Below are positions 57,501-64,000 of a stretch of 64,000 nucleotides of DNA, piece after piece (position 1 is the first letter of the stretch; each line of letters starts with the position of its first letter). The translations under genes and the position numbers were made by a program. The stretch spans positions 1 through 64,000 of the forward strand of contig NZ_SNXS01000003.1 in assembly GCF_004362525.1 (NCBI RefSeq). Direction: 5' to 3'. The stretch comes from Roseateles toxinivorans. Its GTDB lineage: Bacteria; Pseudomonadota; Gammaproteobacteria; Burkholderiales; Burkholderiaceae_C. Below the pieces are notes generated by a model. It did no database searches. It was not told where the DNA came from and worked only from the letters and a program-made list of their open reading frames with translations.

Positions 57501-57794
57501 GCTGTCCATGCCCTCGCCCAGCTTCTGCTCGGCCATTCGGACGGACTGCAGCGCCTGGTCCGCCGTGCCGGCATCGATGTGTGAGGCGGCGCTGCTGGCC
57601 AGCAGGCCGCCGTGCAGCGCGGCGATGTAGCTGTTGCCGGCCAGCTCCTTGCGGGCAAAGTCGATCGCCAGGTATTTCTCGTTCACCAGAATGCCGCTGA
57701 TATAGATCACCGCACTCATGTCGAGCAGGAAGATCAGCAGCAGCTTGCGGCCCACGCTCAGGCGGCCGAGAAAACGGGAGAGCAAGGTCAGCAT
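54588..57794 (-). CDS. Membrane GGDEF-EAL protein with HAMP and PAS domains
   Basis: A 1,068-residue c-di-GMP enzyme. It has a membrane helix at about 17-37, a periplasmic helical sensor to about 300, a second helix at about 300-322, HAMP at about 322-375, two PAS-like regions (about 385-500 and 515-635), then GGDEF and EAL domains. The cyclase motif is intact (RLGGDEF near residue 702), with an inhibitory-site RAGD five residues before it. The EAL domain is also intact: AEALLRW near 832, DDFGTGYSSL and VVAEGVE. So both synthesis and breakdown are possible. It is convergent with the immunity gene, three bases apart. Confidence 0.93.
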   Translation of the reverse strand: MLTLLSRFLGRLSVGRKLLLIFLLDMSAVIYISGILVNEKYLAIDFARKELAGNSYIAALHGGLLASSAASHIDAGTADQALQSVRMAEQKLGEGMDSQALSQAFEQALQRLQARPGDLALAQAALNSGRELVTRVGNQSNLILDPDLDSYYTMSIILLRMPELLEAVAGLSGHVLPHTVASNISESDARARFLLLEGRLDTSRQALASDYAEAFAAGGPTMRQALNPGLQALLAAIDSYRKAAREAIDAGSSHAAAQQTLVQAHAHLLDSTQQAWQTAGTQMEQLLRQRIDGFFTRMWLHLGTALALLSVILTAVFFVARQIALPLQHLARVTDEVKRTGDHSLRGHWNSSDEIGRLVLGFNDMLAQLDRERLAQQELAASARAAEAQQQLVEAMPIPMMVTAVPGHQVLHANKPALAWLGTGTDDPWRSGLDAAVRARFFQQLADRDAVDEFEVRWKSGAEPTWAVLSARRLEFQGQSAVLTAFTPINHLKFMERRLELWAKVFEASNEGILIIDAEHRILTANSAFCRNTGYELYELIGEPVRGQGEAGTGAFMAALEPLLAHHSNWQGEIVIQRRDGSCYPAWLMLSVMREGQQGNVSHTIATTIDISDRKRNEERIRFLAQHDVLTELPNRSLCIERLRMAMQQAQRRGDKVAVLFIDLDRFKNINDTLGHHIGDGLLRSVAKRLLQAVRAGDTVSRLGGDEFVVVLTGVTEVHEVASIVDERLVPLVRQAHDIDGAELQISCSVGVAVYPDDSDDLDSLMRHADVAMYQAKAQGRDSAHFFTPELNERAQRRMRLESNLRLALERQELSLHYQPRVCAQTGHTLGAEALLRWHSAELGPVTPAQFIPIAEDTKLIAPIGAWVIEEACRQMAEWRAQDLDLPQVSVNVSALQLVDDGLLETLQAALARHALPPGTIELELTESALMDKAEQTLARLHAIKALGVDLAIDDFGTGYSSLNYLNRFPIERLKIDRSFIRDMFEDPTDLAITHAIIGLGHTLGLKVVAEGVETEREAQTLRLAGCDELQGYWVARPMAAEALAGWLGLRRAAADGRGREVRAVVEV

Positions 57795-57880
57795 GGGGTG
57801 CGAGGGTTGACCCTGGTGCGACGCAACATCTATGCCACCAGCGATGAGGGCGTACCCGCCGCATAGCGCCCGTTTGTGGT

Positions 57881-57903
57881 GCGCACGCCAACAATTGGTG
57901 CGC
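57881..57903. promoter_or_regulatory. Inverted repeat upstream of the ATP-grasp operon
   Basis: GCGCAC-N11-GTGCGC is a perfect 6-bp inverted repeat about 100-125 bases upstream of the expected sigma-54 start. Two palindromic GTGCAC hexamers (57922-57927 and 57929-57934) and a direct repeat TGACCCTGGTGC (57808-57819 and 57914-57925) lie in the same gap. Any of these could be an enhancer-protein site; none matches NtrC spacing well. Confidence 0.4.
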
Positions 57904-57981
57904 GGGCTGGCGGTGACCCTGGTGCACGGTGCACACTGGGCAGGCGCCGGGCCGGCTGCGGGCCGCAGAGGCCGGAATGCC

Positions 57982-57997
57982 TGGTGCGCTTATTGCT
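57982..57997 (+). promoter_or_regulatory. Sigma-54 promoter of the ATP-grasp/alpha-E operon
   Basis: TGGTGCG-CTTA-TTGCT: GG and GC are ten bases apart, the -12 TTGCT is consensus and the -24 box matches five of seven positions. The expected start near 58008 leaves a leader of about 15 bases that includes the AGGAGG ribosome site before the ATG at 58023. Confidence 0.65.
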
Positions 57998-58022
57998 CTA
58001 GCAAGAATGCAGGAGGGACTCC

Positions 58023-59456
58023 ATGAGACCGAGCTTCGATGAAATGCATGCCGGCAATGCGCTGGCGCGAGAGCACTACAAGACCTTCGAGCGCTGGCTG
58101 GCGGTGCAGCCGGTCGAGCTGATGCGCGCCAGGCGCGAGGAAGCCGAGGTCATCTTCCGCCGTGTTGGCATCACCTTCGCCGTCTATGGCGACAAGGACA
58201 CCGGCGAGGGCACCGAGCGCCTGATCCCCTTCGATCAGATACCGCGCGTGATACCGGCCCATGAATGGCGCGAGATGGAGGCCGGCCTGGTGCAGCGCGT
58301 CACGGCGCTGAACCGCTTCATCCACGACATCTATCACGGGCAGGAGATTCTCAAGGCCGGCATCGTGCCGCGAGAGCAGATCCTGCACAACGCGCAGTTC
58401 CGGCCCGAGATGATGGGCGTGGATGTGCCCAAGAACATCTATTCGCACATTGCCGGCGTTGACATCGTGCGCGCCGCCAACCCGGACGGCAGCGGCAGCT
58501 ACTACGTGCTGGAAGACAATCTGCGCGTGCCCAGTGGCGTCAGCTACATGCTGGAAAACCGCAAGATGATGATGCGGCTGTTCCCGGACCTGTTCGCCCA
58601 GCACCGCATCGCGCCGGTGGCCCACTACCCGGACCTGCTGCTCGAAACCCTGCGCAGCGTGGCGCCGCATGGCGTCAGCGAGCCCATGGTGGTGGTGCTG
58701 ACGCCGGGCATGTACAACTCGGCCTACTTCGAACATGCCTTCCTGGCCCAGCAGATGGGCGTGGAGCTGGTCGAGGGCCAGGACTTGTTCGTGCAGGACA
58801 AGGTCGTCTACATGCGCACCACCCGGGGCCCCAAGCGCATCGACGTGATCTACCGGCGCCTGGACGACGATTTCCTCGACCCGCAGGTGTTCCGCAAGGA
58901 CTCGACCTTGGGCTGCCCGGGCCTGATCGAGGCCTACAAGGCCGGCAACGTCTGCCTCAGCAATGCGGTGGGCACCGGCATCGCGGACGACAAGTCCATC
59001 TACCCCTATGTGCCGCAGATGATCGAGTTCTACCTGGGCGAGCGGCCCATCCTGAACAATGTGCCGACCTACCAGTGCCGCAAGGCCGATGACCTGCAGC
59101 ATGTGCTGGCCCATCTGGGCGAGCTGGTGGTCAAGGAGGTGCACGGCGCCGGCGGCTACGGCATGCTGGTCGGCCCGGCGGCCACGCATCAGGAGATCGA
59201 GGACTTCCGCGCCCACCTGATCGCCAACCCCAGCAACTACATCGCTCAGCCGACCCTGAGCCTGTCCACCTGCCCGACCTTTGTCGAGTCCGGCATCGCG
59301 CCGCGGCATATCGACCTGCGGCCCTTCGTGCTCTCCGGCGCCACCGTGCAGATGGTGCCCGGCGGCCTGACCCGGGTGGCACTGAAGGAGGGCTCGCTGG
59401 TGGTCAACAGCAGCCAGGGCGGCGGCACCAAGGACACCTGGGTGCTGGAAGACTGA
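58023..59456 (+). CDS. Circularly permuted ATP-grasp family protein
   Basis: A 477-residue predicted peptide-bond-forming ligase. It matches the circularly permuted ATP-grasp family: the N-terminal half has FDEMHAGNALAREHYKTF, YGDKDTGEGTERLIPFD and VLEDNLRVPSGVSYMLENR (residues about 160-178), and the C-terminal half has VVKEVHGAGGYGMLVGP and a final Ser/Gly-rich QGGGTKDTWVLED. ATP-grasp enzymes activate a carboxylate as acyl-phosphate for amide formation; acceptor and donor here are unknown. It is the first gene of a three-gene operon, 20 bases before the alpha-E gene. Confidence 0.9.
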   Translation: MRPSFDEMHAGNALAREHYKTFERWLAVQPVELMRARREEAEVIFRRVGITFAVYGDKDTGEGTERLIPFDQIPRVIPAHEWREMEAGLVQRVTALNRFIHDIYHGQEILKAGIVPREQILHNAQFRPEMMGVDVPKNIYSHIAGVDIVRAANPDGSGSYYVLEDNLRVPSGVSYMLENRKMMMRLFPDLFAQHRIAPVAHYPDLLLETLRSVAPHGVSEPMVVVLTPGMYNSAYFEHAFLAQQMGVELVEGQDLFVQDKVVYMRTTRGPKRIDVIYRRLDDDFLDPQVFRKDSTLGCPGLIEAYKAGNVCLSNAVGTGIADDKSIYPYVPQMIEFYLGERPILNNVPTYQCRKADDLQHVLAHLGELVVKEVHGAGGYGMLVGPAATHQEIEDFRAHLIANPSNYIAQPTLSLSTCPTFVESGIAPRHIDLRPFVLSGATVQMVPGGLTRVALKEGSLVVNSSQGGGTKDTWVLED

Positions 59457-59476
59457 ACCGGAACGGAAACATCAAC

Positions 59477-60427
59477 ATGCTGTCAAGAACCGCAGACCAC
59501 TTGTTCTGGCTTTCGCGCTATATGGAAAGAGCCGAGAACACCGCTCGGATGCTGGACGTCAACTACCAGACCTCGCTGCTGCCGCAGTCCGCCGCGGCGG
59601 CCGAGCAGGGTTGGCGGGGCATTCTGTCGATCTCGGAGTTGATCGGGTCCTACCAGGAGCGCCACGGCGACGTCACGCCGCGCAAGGTCAAGCACTTCAT
59701 GGTGGCCGATGAGGGCAACCCCTCGTCAATCATCAGCTGTCTGCGTGCGGCGCGCGAGAACGCCCGCGCGGTGCGCGGCACCTTGACCACCGAGGTCTGG
59801 GAGACCACCAACCAGACCTGGCTGGAGTTCAGGCGCCTGCTCGCCGATGGCCTGCTGGAGCGCGACCCCTCGGCCCTGCTGGAGTGGGTGAAGTTCCGCT
59901 CCCATCTGTCGCACGGCGTGACGGTGGGCACGATGCTGCAGGACGAGGCCTTCAGCTTCATCCGCATCGGCTCCTTCCTGGAGCGGGCCGACAACACCGC
60001 TCGCCTGCTGGACGTGAAGTTTCATGCGCTGGACGGCGAGTTCCATGGCACGGAGCGCGACAACTCGCACGACTTCTATCACTGGTCGGCCCTGCTGCGC
60101 TCGGTGTCGGGCTTCGAGATCTACCGCAAGGTCTACAGCAATGTGATTCAGCCCGACAAGGTGGCCGAGCTGCTGCTGCTGCGGCCCAATATGCCGCGCT
60201 CGCTGGCCTATTGCATGGCGCGGCTGGTCAGCAACCTGAAGCAGGTGGCCAACAAGCAGTCGGACGACACGCTGCGCCGCGCCGGCCGCCTGGCCGCCGA
60301 CCTGGAGTACGCGCGAATCGACGAGATTCTCGACACCGGACTGCATGCCTATCTGACGCAGTTCCTGGAGCGGGTGGGCGAGCTGGGCGCGGGCATCAGC
60401 CGCGATTTCCTGATGCCGTCGAGCTGA
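59477..60427 (+). CDS. Alpha-E domain (DUF403) protein
   Basis: A 316-residue all-helical protein beginning MLSRTADHLFWLSRYMERAENTARMLD, the conserved alpha-E motif (the Glu-rich helix that names it). A second copy of the same pattern appears near residues 160-180 (IGSFLERADNTARLLDVKF), consistent with an internal duplication. The family accompanies circularly permuted ATP-grasp proteins almost invariably, and its biochemical role is unproven. It lies 20 bases downstream of the ATP-grasp gene. Confidence 0.9.
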   Translation: MLSRTADHLFWLSRYMERAENTARMLDVNYQTSLLPQSAAAAEQGWRGILSISELIGSYQERHGDVTPRKVKHFMVADEGNPSSIISCLRAARENARAVRGTLTTEVWETTNQTWLEFRRLLADGLLERDPSALLEWVKFRSHLSHGVTVGTMLQDEAFSFIRIGSFLERADNTARLLDVKFHALDGEFHGTERDNSHDFYHWSALLRSVSGFEIYRKVYSNVIQPDKVAELLLLRPNMPRSLAYCMARLVSNLKQVANKQSDDTLRRAGRLAADLEYARIDEILDTGLHAYLTQFLERVGELGAGISRDFLMPSS

Positions 60428-60469
60428 TGCTTCCCTACTCCCCATTCCTGCAACCTTGAAGGAAGCATT

Positions 60470-63400
60470 TTGTCCATCCACGTTGCACTCAAGCATGTCA
60501 CCCGCTACCGGTACGACCGCCTGGTCGAGCTCTCGCCCCAGGTGGTGCGGCTGCGTCCGGCGCCGCACTGCCGCACGCCCATCCTGTCGTACTCGCTGAC
60601 GGTCGAGCCCGAGGGCCACTTCATCAACTGGCAGCAGGACGCCTTCGCCAACTACCTGGCGCGTCTGGTGTTCCCGGAGAAGACGACCGAGTTCAAGGTC
60701 ACCGTCGATCTGGTGGCCGAGATGTCGGTCTACAACCCCTTCGACTTCTTCCTCGAGCCGCAGGCGCAGCAGTTCCCGTTTGCCTACGACGACGCGCAGC
60801 GCGCCGAGCTGGCACCCTATCTGGTGGTCGATGAGGCGACGCCGCTGCTGGCCGCCTACCTGGCCGAAGTGGACCTCAAGCCCCAGGTGACGATCGACTT
60901 CCTGGTGGCGCTGAACCAGCGCGTGCAGGGCGATGTGTCCTATCTGATACGCATGGAGCCTGGCGTGCAGACGCCCGAGGAGACGTTGACCTCGCGCTCA
61001 GGCTCCTGCCGAGACTCCGGTTGGCTGCTGGTGCAGATGCTGCGCCATCTGGGCCTGGCCGCGCGCTTCGTCTCCGGCTATCTGATCCAGCTCGCCCCCG
61101 ACCAGAAGGCACTCGACGGCCCCAGCGGCACCGAGGTCGACTTCACCGATCTGCACGCCTGGTGCGAGGTCTATCTGCCCGGCGCCGGCTGGCTCGGCCT
61201 GGACCCGACCTCGGGCCTGCTCGCCGGCGAGGGCCATATCCCGCTGGCCTGCACGCCGCAGCCCTCGAGCGCGGCGCCGATCAGCGGCGCGGTCGACAAG
61301 GCCGAGGTCGAGTTCGGCCACGAGATGGGCGTGACCCGCATCTGGGAGTCGCCGCGCGTCACCAAGCCCTACACCGAGGAGCAATGGGCCGAGGTGCTGA
61401 AGCTGGGCGAACGGGTCGATGCCGATCTGAAGGCCGGCGATGTGCGGCTGACGATGGGCGGCGAGCCGACCTTTGTCTCGGTCGACGACCGCGACGGCGC
61501 CGAATGGAACACCGATGCCCTGGGCCCGACCAAGCGCACCCTAGCCCAGCAACTGGTGCAGCGCCTGCGCGCCGAGTACGGCCAGGGCGGGTTTCTGCAT
61601 TTCGGCCAGGGCAAGTGGTACCCGGGCGAACAACTTCCGCGCTGGGCGCTGTCGATCTTCTGGCGCGCCGACGGCCAACCCTGCTGGCAAGACCCGACCC
61701 TGTTCGCCGACGAGCGTGAACCGCACGCCTACACCAGCGCCGACGCCCAGGCCTTCATCACCGCGCTGACCACCCGCCTGGGGCTGAACACCCAGCACAT
61801 CCAGGCCGGCCACGAAGACACCTTCTACTACCTGTGGCGCGAGCGCCGCCTGCCGGTCAACGTCGATCCGTTCGAGTCCAAGCTGGAAGATGAGATGGAG
61901 CGCAGCCGCCTGCGCCGCGTGTTCCAGCAGGGGCTGGAGCATGTGGTCGGCTATGTGCTGCCGATCAAGCGGGCCGACGACGAGGACGTGGTCAAGAACC
62001 CGGCACTGAGCAGCAAGCCCTGGATCAGCGGCCCCTGGTTCTTCCGCGACGAGCGCATGTATCTGTTCCCCGGCGATTCGCCGATGGGCTACCGCCTGCC
62101 GCTCGATTCGCTGCCCTGGGTGGCCGAGGCCGATTTCCCCTTCCATATCGAGCAGGACCCGTTCGCCCCGCGCGGCATGCTGCCGGGGGCGGCGCAGCTG
62201 CGTGCGCAATCCACCGTCGGTGGCCCGGCGGCGACCTATTCCTCTCACGTGGCCGGTGGCGGCCTGGCCGAGGGCGGCACGGTCGGCATACAGGCCGGCG
62301 TGCCCGTCAATGGCACCGGTCCAACCGAAGGCAGCTCTCTGCCGCTGAGCCAACGCCCCGATCGCTTCGAGAGCGCGCACTGGATCACCCGCAGCGCGCT
62401 GTGCGTCGAGGTGCGCGACCCGCGCCGTGCCAGCGGCCCCAAGGCCGAGAAGGTCGGCAAGGCCAGCGGCGTGCTCTATGTCTTCATGCCGCCGATCAAG
62501 AAGCTGGAGGACTATCTGGAGCTGCTGGCGGCGGTGGAAGCCACGGCCGTTGCCCAGGGCGTGAAGATCGTGCTGGAGGGCTATCCGCCGCCGCGCGATC
62601 CGCGCCTGAAGATGCTGCAGGTCACACCCGACCCCGGCGTGATCGAGGTCAATATCCACCCGGCGCACAACTGGCGCGAGCTGGTGCAGCACACCGAGTT
62701 CCTGTACGACGCTGCCTGGCAGACGCGTCTGTCCAGCGAGAAGTTCATGATCGACGGCCGCCACACCGGCACCGGCGGCGGCAACCACTTTGTGCTGGGC
62801 GGCGCCACGCCGGCCGATTCGCCGTTTCTGCGCCGGCCCGACCTGCTGGCCTCGCTGCTCGCCTACTGGCACAACCATCCCTCCTTGAGCTATCTGTTCT
62901 CGGGCATGTTCATCGGCCCGACCAGCCAGGCGCCGCGCGTTGATGAGGCGCGCAACGACCAGCTGCGCGAGCTGGAAATCGCACTGGCCGAAATCGCCCG
63001 TGCCACCGAGGAGCGCGGCGAGCAGATGCCGCCCTGGTTGGTGGACCGCTCGCTGCGCAATGTGCTGGTCGATGTGACCGGCAACACACACCGCAGCGAG
63101 TTCTGCATCGACAAGCTCTACTCGCCCGACTCCTCCACCGGGCGCCTGGGCTTGCTGGAGCTGCGCGCCTTCGAGATGCCGCCGCACGCGCGGATGAGCA
63201 TCGTCCAGCAATTGCTGCTGCGCGCGCTGGTGGCCCGTTTCTGGAAGACGCCCTACCGCGAGAGCCTGGTGCGTTGGGGCACCGAGCTGCACGACCGCTT
63301 CCTGCTGCCGACCTTTGTGCAGATGGACTTCGACGACGTGATGGAGGACATGGCCCGCGCGGGCTATGCCGTCGATCCGGGCTGGTTCGCGCCGCATTTC

Positions 63401-63955
63401 GAGTTCCGCTTCCCCAAGGCCGGCGAGATCACGGTGGCCGGCGTGCAGCTGACGCTGCGCAATGCGCTGGAGCCCTGGCATGTGATGGGTGAGGAGGGCT
63501 CGGCCGGCACCACGGTGCGCTATGTGGACTCGTCGCTGGAGCGCATTGAGGTCAAGGTCACCGGCCTGATCGATCCGCGCCATCGCGTTACCGTCAATGG
63601 CGTGACCGTACCGCTGCAGCCCACCGGCCGCGTCGGCGAATATGTGGCCGGCGTGCGCTACCGCGCCTGGCATCCGCCCTCGGCCCTGCACCCGACCATT
63701 GGCGTGCATGTGCCCCTGACCTTTGACCTGGTGGACACCTGGATGCAGCGGTCTCTGGGCGGCGGCAAGTACTACGTCGCCCACCCGGGCGGCCGCAGCT
63801 ACGAGACCCTGCCGGTCAATGCCTACGAGGCCGAGAGCCGCCGCCTGGCCCGTTTCTCGCCGCTGGGCCACACGCCTGGCAAGCTGGAAACCCGCCCGCC
63901 CGAGCGCAGCCTGGAGTTCCCGTTCTCTCTGGATTTGCGGCGGGTGGGGAGGTGA
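60470..63955 (+). CDS. Transglutaminase-like protein with DUF2126 domain
   Basis: A 1,161-residue two-part protein. Residues about 1-285 are a bacterial transglutaminase/protease-like domain: N-terminal RYRYDRLVELSPQVVRLRP, then the catalytic triad Cys near 179 (RSGSCRDSGW), His near 228 (DLHAWCEV) and Asp near 245 (GLDPTSG). The remaining 870 residues match DUF2126, a predicted amidoligase-related region (LTMGGEPTFVSVDDRDG near residue 325, IDGRHTGTGGGNHFVLGG near 760). The TTG start has AAGGAAG six bases upstream. It lies 42 bases after alpha-E and completes the operon; further genes may lie beyond the window. Confidence 0.88.
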   Translation: MSIHVALKHVTRYRYDRLVELSPQVVRLRPAPHCRTPILSYSLTVEPEGHFINWQQDAFANYLARLVFPEKTTEFKVTVDLVAEMSVYNPFDFFLEPQAQQFPFAYDDAQRAELAPYLVVDEATPLLAAYLAEVDLKPQVTIDFLVALNQRVQGDVSYLIRMEPGVQTPEETLTSRSGSCRDSGWLLVQMLRHLGLAARFVSGYLIQLAPDQKALDGPSGTEVDFTDLHAWCEVYLPGAGWLGLDPTSGLLAGEGHIPLACTPQPSSAAPISGAVDKAEVEFGHEMGVTRIWESPRVTKPYTEEQWAEVLKLGERVDADLKAGDVRLTMGGEPTFVSVDDRDGAEWNTDALGPTKRTLAQQLVQRLRAEYGQGGFLHFGQGKWYPGEQLPRWALSIFWRADGQPCWQDPTLFADEREPHAYTSADAQAFITALTTRLGLNTQHIQAGHEDTFYYLWRERRLPVNVDPFESKLEDEMERSRLRRVFQQGLEHVVGYVLPIKRADDEDVVKNPALSSKPWISGPWFFRDERMYLFPGDSPMGYRLPLDSLPWVAEADFPFHIEQDPFAPRGMLPGAAQLRAQSTVGGPAATYSSHVAGGGLAEGGTVGIQAGVPVNGTGPTEGSSLPLSQRPDRFESAHWITRSALCVEVRDPRRASGPKAEKVGKASGVLYVFMPPIKKLEDYLELLAAVEATAVAQGVKIVLEGYPPPRDPRLKMLQVTPDPGVIEVNIHPAHNWRELVQHTEFLYDAAWQTRLSSEKFMIDGRHTGTGGGNHFVLGGATPADSPFLRRPDLLASLLAYWHNHPSLSYLFSGMFIGPTSQAPRVDEARNDQLRELEIALAEIARATEERGEQMPPWLVDRSLRNVLVDVTGNTHRSEFCIDKLYSPDSSTGRLGLLELRAFEMPPHARMSIVQQLLLRALVARFWKTPYRESLVRWGTELHDRFLLPTFVQMDFDDVMEDMARAGYAVDPGWFAPHFEFRFPKAGEITVAGVQLTLRNALEPWHVMGEEGSAGTTVRYVDSSLERIEVKVTGLIDPRHRVTVNGVTVPLQPTGRVGEYVAGVRYRAWHPPSALHPTIGVHVPLTFDLVDTWMQRSLGGGKYYVAHPGGRSYETLPVNAYEAESRRLARFSPLGHTPGKLETRPPERSLEFPFSLDLRRVGR

Positions 63956-64000
63956 CGCGAAGCCGCCTCGGGCCTTCAACGATGGAGCGCATTGCGAGCC

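Noticed and set aside
63956..64000. Continuation of the ATP-grasp operon at the right edge
   Set aside because: Only 45 bases remain after the stop; nothing can be called.

Overview
The window looks like a chromosomal segment of a GC-rich betaproteobacterium in the Burkholderiales, probably the Roseateles/Paucibacter/Rubrivivax end of the order. This placement is inferred from gene content and composition: GlmU, TtcA, a ResB/CcsB cytochrome c system, an orphan PEP-CTERM protein, a CIRCE-controlled groESL operon, and about 65-68% GC in most genes by eye. No tRNA, rRNA, CRISPR array, transposase or phage gene was seen.

Layout. 0.1-4.7 kb (minus strand): glmU, a DUF4136 lipoprotein, ttcA-folB, and a pteridine-reductase-like SDR. 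Between folB and the SDR lie two inverted copies of a 108-nt palindromic element. 4.8-10.7 kb: a LuxR-type response regulator diverges from ureA-ureJ-ureB-ureC-ureE-ureF-ureG. Their shared 128-nt gap holds a perfect 16-bp inverted repeat whose two arms each read as a sigma-54 promoter, one facing each gene. 10.7-14.2 kb (minus): a nitrate/sulfonate/HMP-type ABC transporter with an SDR. 14.3-19 kb: a patatin/Omp85 protein, a TPR-like protein, an alpha/beta hydrolase and engB. 19.1-25 kb: cytochrome c4, resB, ccsB, msrP and msrQ. 25.1-30.8 kb: the urea ABC transporter urtABCDE with a possible attenuator between urtA and urtB. 30.9-34.6 kb: a PEP-CTERM protein, then ureD on the minus strand, start/stop-coupled to a DUF1631 gene. 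34.7-37.1 kb: groL and groS, with CIRCE and a complete promoter.

37.1-54.6 kb is the most accessory-looking part. A divergent pair (a small unknown protein and a TPR protein, about 50% GC in places) sits upstream of a 15.8-kb gene for a 5,276-residue YD-repeat/RHS protein. That protein carries an internal domain resembling a type I secretion target, a LysM domain, a membrane segment and a variable C-terminal tip. A 152-residue candidate immunity gene of about 52% GC follows 11 nt after its stop. I read this as a polymorphic toxin system. The tip family and the export route are not established.

54.6-64 kb: a membrane GGDEF-EAL protein, then a three-gene operon (circularly permuted ATP-grasp, alpha-E, transglutaminase/DUF2126) of predicted peptide synthesis or modification, preceded by a good sigma-54 promoter.

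Nitrogen theme. Urease, urea import and the ATP-grasp/alpha-E operon lie within 60 kb, and three sigma-54-type promoters are visible. Coordinated nitrogen control is an inference from these motifs. The urease locus is split: ureD lies about 21 kb from ureG, on the opposite strand.
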